Source of the DNA: a virus
Virus record (IMG/VR): IMGVR_UViG_3300044535_003416
Span: 1-24,412 of that record
Strand: one strand, 5' to 3'
DNA: 24,412 nt
Below the pieces are notes generated by a model. The model worked only from the letters and a program-made list of their open reading frames with translations. It was not told where the DNA came from and did not search any database. Position numbers and translations under genes: made by a program. This document shows positions 19,820-24,412 of this stretch, piece by piece; position 1 is the stretch's first letter; each line of letters opens with the position of its first letter.

Positions 19820-20812
19820 TTAAGCAGCTATGTAAGTGCCGTTAATGTATATTTTGCTAATAGTTGATAGTGTTACTGGTGTACCCTGGACAAACAGACC
19901 TTCTCTAATTGGAGAGTTGGAACCACCACTTTGCTTAAGGTAGTGCAAGTCTAGAACGTCAGTGACTCCATCGGTATCGGCATTAATAATTGTATGTCCA
20001 GTTCCAATATCTGGACTTACATTTGGATCAGCCCATGCCCAACCAGGAAAGTGATTAAAGCCAAATTGTGGAGTGAATGGTAGCTGTAGCTTGTATTGTC
20101 CAGTTCCGAAATTTGTCACGGTAGACAGGTCAACCTCAATAACAAAGCTAACTAGTTTGCCTGCCTTAACATAATAAGAGTTGTATGTTGGATAAGTAGC
20201 ACCAGAACCAGTAAAGGTTAAACCAGTTGCAGTAAAAACTGGAGAGTATCTTGTCGAAGTTTCTAAACCAGAAGTTCCGCTAGCACCGTCTGCACCTTTA
20301 GGAAGGAATATAGCCCACTCCGCAGTGTTGCCAACTGGATCTGCCAAACCACCACTTGCTGTTGCAATGTATAGGTTGTTGTCACTTCCTTTTACTACTG
20401 CAATATTTGCAATGTACCCATTACCTGAAACATAGTTACCTAAGTAAACAAGTCCTGGGCTGCCGTCAGCACCGTCACTACCATCTGCTCCGTCTGCACC
20501 ATCTGCTCCATCAGCACCATCTGCACCTTTTGCTGCAAGCAAGTCCCAAATAAAACCTTCTGATGGAGTGTCTCCAACATTTCCGCCATTTGAATTAGCA
20601 CGGTACCAAAGTTGTCCATCATATGTTGCAATATCTCCTACTGCATATGCTGCACCGCCATTGTATTCTCCAGTAAAGTTCCAAAGTGCGTCTGCTCCAT
20701 TAGTACCATTTGTACCGTTGGTTCCGTTTGTCCCGTTAGTTCCGTTTTGTCCTGCTGGACCCTGTGGTCCTGGAGTACCTTCTCCACCAGCAGCACCACT
20801 AAATCTAGCCAT
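19820..20812 (-). CDS. Collagen-like fibre / receptor-binding protein
   Basis: This 330-residue fibre starts with a short N-terminus (MARFSGAAG) and then a G-x-y run from about 9 to 41 (GEGTPGPQGPAGQNGTNGTN and further GTN repeats). Next is a carbohydrate-binding-type module around ALWNFTGEYNGG...W, then a second G-x-y run of GAD repeats at about 94-117, another such module (about 118-173), and a third short run. A distinct C-terminal beta-rich domain (about 180-330) follows, probably the tip. Trimeric collagen-like stalks of this type are common in phage tail fibres. Pro sits at the Y position only in GTP and GSP triplets. Start at 20812 overlaps the preceding gene's TAA. No signal peptide. 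Confidence 0.85.
   Translation of the reverse strand: MARFSGAAGGEGTPGPQGPAGQNGTNGTNGTNGTNGTNGADALWNFTGEYNGGAAYAVGDIATYDGQLWYRANSNGGNVGDTPSEGFIWDLLAAKGADGADGADGADGADGSDGADGSPGLVYLGNYVSGNGYIANIAVVKGSDNNLYIATASGGLADPVGNTAEWAIFLPKGADGASGTSGLETSTRYSPVFTATGLTFTGSGATYPTYNSYYVKAGKLVSFVIEVDLSTVTNFGTGQYKLQLPFTPQFGFNHFPGWAWADPNVSPDIGTGHTIINADTDGVTDVLDLHYLKQSGGSNSPIREGLFVQGTPVTLSTISKIYINGTYIAA
20462..20750 (-). repeat. 9-bp tandem repeat tracts encoding GTN and GAD collagen triplets
   Basis: Two imperfect 9-bp repeat runs: about 20700-20750 (GTN) and 20462-20530 (GAD). They are coding repeats of the collagen-like stalk, where copy-number change in multiples of 9 would keep frame. Confidence 0.7.
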
Positions 20813-21093
20813 TAGTTGCCTGAATCCAAGTTAGTCTTAATAACTGCAATCTGAGATCCGTTTGTGCCAGTAATTGCATAGAGAGCATCCTTTCCTGGAA
20901 GCTCAAAAGAAATAGCTGATCCAGGATTTAGGCGGTATCCATAAGAGGAAGCTGTTACACCTTCTCCACCAATATAAACATAGGCAGAGGCGTGAATATT
21001 CTGAATGGTAACGTCCATTCCAGAGTGAACTCCATTAGGAGTTAAAAGGGTAGCAGCAGAACTGCTAAGGGTAGTTAGGGCATGAGATGTCAT
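20812..21093 (-). CDS. Small beta-rich virion protein, head-fibre/decoration type
   Basis: This 93-residue all-beta protein starts MTSHALTTLSSSAATLLTPN and continues VTIQNIHASAYVYIGGEGV, then LNPGSAISFELPGKDALYAI. Such short 'NxHxSxxVYIG...GDxxxFELxxxDxLYA' proteins occur directly before fibre genes in actinophages and are taken as capsid or tail decoration proteins. It is directly upstream of the collagen-like gene (TAATG overlap), which supports co-assembly. It starts at 21093, six bases after a TATAAT box with TGG extension, so it is probably leaderless. Start and length look natural. Role as a fibre attachment or decoration protein is inferred. Confidence 0.6.
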   Translation of the reverse strand: MTSHALTTLSSSAATLLTPNGVHSGMDVTIQNIHASAYVYIGGEGVTASSYGYRLNPGSAISFELPGKDALYAITGTNGSQIAVIKTNLDSGN

Positions 21094-21099
21094 ACGCCA

Positions 21100-21108
21100 A
21101 TTATACCA
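21100..21108 (-). promoter_or_regulatory. Extended -10 promoter for the small virion protein and fibre
   Basis: TGG-TATAAT on the - strand with TATAAT ending six bases before the ATG at 21093. The stop TAA (21101-21103) of the sulfotransferase-like gene lies inside the TATAAT. No clear -35. Confidence 0.6.
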
Positions 21109-21670
21109 TTATTTTAAGGCCTATTGCTTTGTTATAAATGTTATAAGCTTCTGATAAGTCTTGCTCTAATACTTTAGCATAAACATTTTTATATTCGGGA
21201 GATTCTTTGCTTGAGACTAAATACCCTTTTGTTGATTTTATTTCCATTCCTAAATCATATTCTATTTCTTGATTTTTTACTATATTAAATTTTTTAATTA
21301 TTTCATTAACAATAGTTTCAGTATTTTCTACAATATCATTATAGGTTACTATAAGGGTGGCTCTTTGAATAATTTTTTCATTTATATCTATATAGCCATC
21401 AATAAAATTTTGCCAATTAAAATTGTCTTGAAGCTTAAGGTTGGCACCAGGAATAGAGGAATAATCTAAAAAATGACTCATTGCCACTTTAGATGCTATG
21501 GTTTCAGCTGGGTCTCTGACTACCCCAATTATTTCAAAATTATCTAAAAATTCAAAATCTACATTGTGTGTTTTTTCTATGTGTGTCCCAGTTTTTTTAA
21601 ATATTTCTAAAATTAAAAATCTAGAAGCAACTCTGGGCTCACAAAGAATAATAGGTTGTTTAGGCTCCAT
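21101..21670 (-). CDS. Sulfotransferase-like protein
   Basis: At 189 residues it has ILCEPRVASRFLI near the N-terminus where sulfotransferases have the 5'-PSB loop (P-K-S-G-T-x-x), then IIGVVRDPAETIASKVAM, which matches the 3'-PB motif (RDPxxxxxS), and ATLIVTYNDIVENTETIVNEI, which resembles the C-terminal YEDLVxNPE helix. Sulfotransferases move sulfuryl from PAPS to hydroxyls of sugars or proteins. The 5' loop is atypical (PRVAS), so activity is uncertain. The ATG at 21670 has no proper RBS; TAAAAT lies five bases upstream. It is directly upstream of the fibre genes, which makes a fibre or surface glycan acceptor plausible. Confidence 0.6.
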   Translation of the reverse strand: MEPKQPIILCEPRVASRFLILEIFKKTGTHIEKTHNVDFEFLDNFEIIGVVRDPAETIASKVAMSHFLDYSSIPGANLKLQDNFNWQNFIDGYIDINEKIIQRATLIVTYNDIVENTETIVNEIIKKFNIVKNQEIEYDLGMEIKSTKGYLVSSKESPEYKNVYAKVLEQDLSEAYNIYNKAIGLKIMV

Positions 21671-21701
21671 GGTTAATTTTATGACTTTCTGTAGTGTCCA
21701 T
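21660..21701 (-). CDS. Candidate 13-codon leader ORF overlapping the sulfotransferase start
   Basis: ATG at 21701 has GAGAGGA at good distance and reads MDTTESHKINHGA before TAA at 21660-21662. It overlaps the start of the sulfotransferase-like gene in another frame. It could couple translation to that gene, which lacks its own RBS, or be incidental. Confidence 0.3.
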   Translation of the reverse strand: MDTTESHKINHGA

Positions 21702-21745
21702 TTTTATTCCTCTCTCATTTGGAAGTGGTATGGACCACACCATTA

Positions 21746-21817
21746 GCTCCCCCTCGTGGATTCGAACCACGGACCTTAGAGTTAACAGCTCTCTGCTCTG
21801 CCGCTGAGCTAAGGGAG
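21746..21817 (-). tRNA. tRNA-Asn (anticodon GTT)
   Basis: 72-nt cloverleaf on the - strand: acceptor CTCCCTT pairs with GGGGGAG (with G-T pairs), the anticodon arm is GAGAG-CTGTTAA-CTCTA with anticodon GTT (one mismatch at the stem base), and the T arm contains GGTTCGAATCC. CCA is not encoded. It lies between the subtilase and sulfotransferase-like genes and probably shares the subtilase transcript. Confidence 0.88.
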
Positions 21818-21826
21818 ATAGTTTAT

Positions 21827-22819
21827 TTAAAAACTATTTGGAACTAAAACCGTATTTCCAGACTTAACTCCAGAATTTTTAAAAACATCGTATGTAGAAT
21901 CGTATGATCCATCATACACCAAAGACCACAATCCTGCAAGTTTAGCTGTTGCTTCAGAAGTTGTTGTAGCCTGAGAAGCAAAGTCTGTTGTAGAGCTTAC
22001 GTTACCAACATAAACAATGCTAGATCCATCATGGGCGGTAACTGATACAGCTTCTTCAATGCATGCTGGATAGTCTACATAAACTTTATCTGCATCATTT
22101 CCAGTAGCTACAATAGTTGCAATCTCAAGGTCTTGCAAGCTAATAATTTTGCTTCTAATATCATTTGTACTTGGGCAAGTTGCCATTGGTAGAGATGCTA
22201 GCCTAGTCTTAAAGCCATTTAAGGTTTTCTCTAGTGAAGCAATAGTCCTTGGATTAGCTTTTGTAATCTTTAGCCTAGAAACCATACCCTCGTAAATTTT
22301 AATGCTTCCTGCTAGAGATGCTGCAACTTTATTTGAAGAAACATATGCATGCGAACCTCTAGAAAAAGAAACAGCAACAACGTTATATTTTTGTGCATTA
22401 GATTCTAGCCAAGAAAGTGCAACAGACAAATCTTTTTCTGTTCCAGATAAGACTAGGTTTCCATACACCTTTGCATTTCTAATAAGCAATAGTTTTGCAT
22501 TTGGATTCGCTTCAAGTATTGTTTTTGCCATTAGGTTGCCATGGCTCCAGTTCTCAACGTCTCTAGGCTTTACTTCAATGTTTGCCCCAGAAGATCCAGA
22601 TCCAATTGCAAAGCCATGCCAGGTGTTGCACCCTCCACCAGAAGTGATACACACTTCTTCGATGACGCTATCTCCAAACAAAGATGCGTCAAATGCAGTG
22701 TCGATGATTGCAATTGTAGGAGCTAGCTCTTGGTTGCTATCGTTTGCGTTTGCTGGAACAATTCCAAACATGGAAATTGCTATAGATAAAAATACTGCTA
22801 GTTTTTTCATGTTTCTCAT
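21827..22819 (-). CDS. Secreted subtilisin-like (S8) serine protease
   Basis: The 330-residue protein has a signal peptide (MRNMKKLAVFLSIAISMFGI, then VPANA before NDSNQ). The S8 order is present: D40 in IAIIDTAFD, H93 in ENWSHGNLMA, oxyanion N241 in VATGNDAD and S288 in TTTSEATAKLAGLW. The usual GTSMAAPH serine loop is altered to TTSEATAKLAG, so activity is not certain. A low-homology insertion (about 155-225) lies between. The protein is exported, so it could act on host surface or extracellular proteins, or trim phage proteins. The start at 22819 is followed by a second ATG (22810) that leaves a normal signal peptide. tRNA-Asn follows within 10 bases. Confidence 0.75.
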   Translation of the reverse strand: MRNMKKLAVFLSIAISMFGIVPANANDSNQELAPTIAIIDTAFDASLFGDSVIEEVCITSGGGCNTWHGFAIGSGSSGANIEVKPRDVENWSHGNLMAKTILEANPNAKLLLIRNAKVYGNLVLSGTEKDLSVALSWLESNAQKYNVVAVSFSRGSHAYVSSNKVAASLAGSIKIYEGMVSRLKITKANPRTIASLEKTLNGFKTRLASLPMATCPSTNDIRSKIISLQDLEIATIVATGNDADKVYVDYPACIEEAVSVTAHDGSSIVYVGNVSSTTDFASQATTTSEATAKLAGLWSLVYDGSYDSTYDVFKNSGVKSGNTVLVPNSF

Positions 22820-22837
22820 ACCCTTACTTTTTATTTT

Positions 22838-23095
22838 TTATAGTTTAAAATTAGAATTAGTTGCTCTCCATACGGATGGAGAATGGTTTTCTTCTACGGC
22901 AAGCTTTGTTTCCTCGTCTTCATATAGTCTTAAGATGTGGATGCATGGATCGCCACCATCGTCAAACTCCTGCTCTTCTTTAGTAGTTAATGGCAAGCCA
23001 TCGTGAGGATAACAAATTGCTGGTCCAACAAAACCGTTTGTTAATCCTTCTTGTAGCCATTTATTAAAATCTGGCTTTTTACTATTTTTAATCAT
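22838..23095 (-). CDS. Small conserved-looking actinophage-type protein (85 aa)
   Basis: An 85-residue protein with no membrane or signal segment. It contains WLQEGLTNGFVGPAICYPHD, then EFDDGGDPCIHILRLYED and ends around EENHSPSVWRATNS. The pattern 'W-x-x-x-GLxxG-x-x-GP-x-x-C-x-x-HDGLP...DPCIH' is one I have seen in actinophage hypothetical proteins; function is unknown. The start at 23095 has AAGGAA eight bases upstream, and the gene follows the Fe/2OG-type gene by 10 bases. It is probably co-transcribed from the promoter at 23784-23812. Confidence 0.65.
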   Translation of the reverse strand: MIKNSKKPDFNKWLQEGLTNGFVGPAICYPHDGLPLTTKEEQEFDDGGDPCIHILRLYEDEETKLAVEENHSPSVWRATNSNFKL

Positions 23096-23105
23096 ATTGT
23101 TTTCC

Positions 23106-23777
23106 TTAGATAATCAGCGGAATATGTTGAGCCATGTGTTGATCTTTAGGGATCATGTTTTGAGGAACTATATTATAAGCCAACGTTATTCTTGGCTCAG
23201 TGCTTAACCAATCTCCAATACCGTGGTCATAACCGCTAAGAGAGACTAAAACTCTTCCATTTTTGTTATAAACTGGCCATAGGCCCATTGGATGATCTAA
23301 GTTATCTTCATCTAGCTGATAATGGGTTATAGATGGCTCTGCGTTTATAGCGTAATAGCCATGAAACCTGTTTGGAAAAGCTCCATGATCGTCAAGTGCA
23401 ACATCTTCTTGATTAATTTTTCTTGGCCCTTTAGCATAATTTAGCCAAGAGTGAACATGGTATCTTTCTTTTTTAGGATCAAGATTATAATAGTCGCAAG
23501 CCTCTCTCATTAAATCACTTAAAACTTTTAATATGTCGTAGCTCAAATAATGATTTTTAAGTAGTGTGTTTTCACTCTCTACTAATTTTTGCATAACATC
23601 GCCATCTACATCTATCTTATAGTTTACAGCGGCTGCTTTATCTGGATGCTTATCCTTAACATACTGATACCACTCTTTTGCAAACTTTAAAACTTCTGGA
23701 TCGTTTGGATAAAGCATTGCCTCAAAAAATTTATGAGGCTTTCCTGTCATCTCAAGCATATTATTTCTATTAATCAT
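23106..23777 (-). CDS. Possible Fe(II)/2-oxoglutarate oxygenase-like protein
   Basis: This 223-residue protein has LDDHGAFPNRFHGYYAIN (H131 at the first metal position, but G-A in place of x-D), a beta-core, SLSGYDHGIGDW with H185 and EPRITLAYNIV with R196 at the 2OG-binding position. That order of H...H...R after a 'HSWLNYAKGPRK' segment resembles the 2OG-FeII_Oxy_5 family often found in tailed phages. The missing Asp of HxD makes activity uncertain. The ATG at 23777 lies exactly six bases after the TATAAT of a near-perfect promoter (23784-23812), so it is probably leaderless and may be the most strongly transcribed leaderless gene here. Substrate unknown. Confidence 0.5.
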   Translation of the reverse strand: MINRNNMLEMTGKPHKFFEAMLYPNDPEVLKFAKEWYQYVKDKHPDKAAAVNYKIDVDGDVMQKLVESENTLLKNHYLSYDILKVLSDLMREACDYYNLDPKKERYHVHSWLNYAKGPRKINQEDVALDDHGAFPNRFHGYYAINAEPSITHYQLDEDNLDHPMGLWPVYNKNGRVLVSLSGYDHGIGDWLSTEPRITLAYNIVPQNMIPKDQHMAQHIPLII

Positions 23778-23783
23778 GTGTAT

Positions 23784-23812
23784 ATTATACTCCTATGTGC
23801 TTAGAATGTCAA
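23784..23812 (-). promoter_or_regulatory. Perfect consensus promoter TTGACA-N17-TATAAT, leaderless
   Basis: On the - strand the -35 TTGACA lies at 23807-23812 and the -10 TATAAT at 23784-23789, spaced 17 bases. Six bases separate the -10 from ATG 23777. The -35 lies in the last codons of the Ntn-hydrolase gene. Confidence 0.85.
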
Positions 23813-24320
23813 TAGTTCCAGAACAAGTTGGGGAGAACTTTATAGCTGCCTTAACTGCTCCCTCTACAATTTTTTCGGGGTTGTCAAAAGATGCAACACC
23901 ATATAAATAACCTAAAGCAAAGTGAAAGCCAGAACCTATAGAAAGGTATCCCAAAGAATAATCATTTAAAGACATGTCAGAAGAGCTGTGCTCATAGAGC
24001 CTGTCTTTAATTCCAATAACCATCTCTAGCTCGGAATCTTTTGATGTGTCTACCCACCATTCATCGTAAAAATCTCTAAGATATTTTAAGAAAGTTGTGT
24101 GCATAAATTGATCTAGATTTTCATCTTCATGTGGTCTTGGTGGATCAAAAGTGTATGCTAACCTTTGTCCTTCCATTGTTCCAGCAAATCCAATTACGTA
24201 TGGGCCAAAGCGATGGACCTTTGGTTTTGTTAAATGCATGATGCTATCGTCAGTAGAAGCTCCACGCTCCCCAGCAATATAAACTTTGTTATTAGCCTTC
24301 AGGCCAACTATGCATGTCAT
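23793..24320 (-). CDS. Proteasome beta/HslV-like Ntn hydrolase
   Basis: At 175 residues it has the N-terminal Ntn layout: M-T2-C-I-V-G-L, so Met removal would expose Thr as the nucleophile. Thr1-numbered landmarks are E17 (normally Asp) in AGERGAS and K33 in TKPKVHRFG, then IGFAGTMEGQRLA (the GGTAD-like G-x-x-x-D loop region) and late SGSGFHFALGYL (SGSG turn). Proteasome-like proteins occur in Actinobacteria and in many actinophages. With no partner subunits visible, it may form its own ring or have lost peptidase activity. Its promoter lies at 24353-24382 and GAGGGG seven bases before the ATG at 24320. Confidence 0.8.
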   Translation of the reverse strand: MTCIVGLKANNKVYIAGERGASTDDSIMHLTKPKVHRFGPYVIGFAGTMEGQRLAYTFDPPRPHEDENLDQFMHTTFLKYLRDFYDEWWVDTSKDSELEMVIGIKDRLYEHSSSDMSLNDYSLGYLSIGSGFHFALGYLYGVASFDNPEKIVEGAVKAAIKFSPTCSGTIDILST

Positions 24321-24352
24321 GACAAAACCCCTCGTAGATGATTTACTGTATC

Positions 24353-24382
24353 AGTATACACCATCCAGAGGGGGTCTGTCAA
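24353..24382 (-). promoter_or_regulatory. Promoter TTGACA-N18-TATACT for the Ntn-hydrolase gene
   Basis: The -35 TTGACA lies at 24377-24382 and the -10 TATACT at 24353-24358, with an 18-base spacer. The leader is about 25 bases with a GAGGGG RBS. The window ends 30 bases further on; nothing more is recognised in 24383-24412. Confidence 0.75.
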
Positions 24383-24412
24383 CTAGGGTTTAAAGCCTAT
24401 TTTTTGCCTGAT

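Noticed and set aside
20462-20750. Regular short repeats that might look like a CRISPR array
   Set aside because: The repeats are 9 bp, imperfect, without spacers, and encode Gly-X-Y triplets in frame.
21746-21817. tRNA genes as phage attachment sites or insertion marks
   Set aside because: No direct repeat of a tRNA end, integrase or excisionase is seen in the window.
22302-23006. Long + strand open frame (234 codons) opposite the subtilase
   Set aside because: It lies antisense to a gene with clear S8 catalytic residues and a signal peptide, has no RBS and no recognisable domain. It is a shadow of the - strand coding bias.

Overview
The window looks like part of an AT-rich (roughly 35-40% G+C by eye) double-stranded DNA tailed phage of an actinobacterium. 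The actinobacterial markers are a four-cysteine WhiB-like regulator, a DUF7455-like zinc protein, a small actinophage-type holin candidate, a proteasome-like Ntn hydrolase, and several TATAAT boxes placed 5-6 bases before a start codon, as expected for leaderless mRNAs. Two M23 lysins, a collagen-like fibre, a small fibre/decoration-type protein and four tRNA genes mark it as phage. A low-GC freshwater actinobacterial host (the Nanopelagicales type) would fit, but that is inference.

Layout. 1-134 is the end of a + strand gene that meets the - strand block stop to stop. 131-2342 (-) holds three surface-glycan-type genes: Stealth-like, JmjC-like cupin and GT61-like. 2406-5668 (-) is a cassette of small genes: holin candidate, WhiB, SLOG-like, degenerate kinase-like and two zinc-ribbon proteins. 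5705-7172 (-) carries two M23 peptidases, each with its own promoter. 7219-16059 (-) is a long, overlapping accessory operon headed by two tRNAs and an RsmI-like methyltransferase. It continues through DUF6065-like proteins, a GT60-like glycosyltransferase, two prolyl-hydroxylase-like Fe(II)/2OG enzymes, three SGNH hydrolase-like proteins and a carbamoyltransferase. 16285-19317 is the only + strand operon: nucleotidyltransferase-HAD fusion, cupin, GDPD-like protein and GT61. 19329-24320 (-) contains a short membrane protein, tRNA-Asp, the collagen-like fibre, a small beta-rich fibre-type protein, a sulfotransferase-like protein, tRNA-Asn, a secreted subtilase, a further Fe/2OG-type protein and the Ntn hydrolase.

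Working together. The accessory genes encode activation of a sugar, glycosyl transfer, and modification by hydroxylation and probably by sulfation, carbamoylation and acyl transfer or removal. The combination that most deserves attention is prolyl-hydroxylase-like enzymes next to a GT60-like (hydroxyproline GlcNAc-transferase type) enzyme in a genome that also encodes a collagen-like Gly-X-Y fibre. It may be a virion-protein hydroxylation/glycosylation system, although the substrate could equally be a host or phage glycan.

Genes are packed with 1-26 base overlaps. Promoters are short, often extended -10 (TG-N-TATAAT), and several reuse the stop codon of the preceding gene. There is no gene-free stretch longer than about 150 bases.
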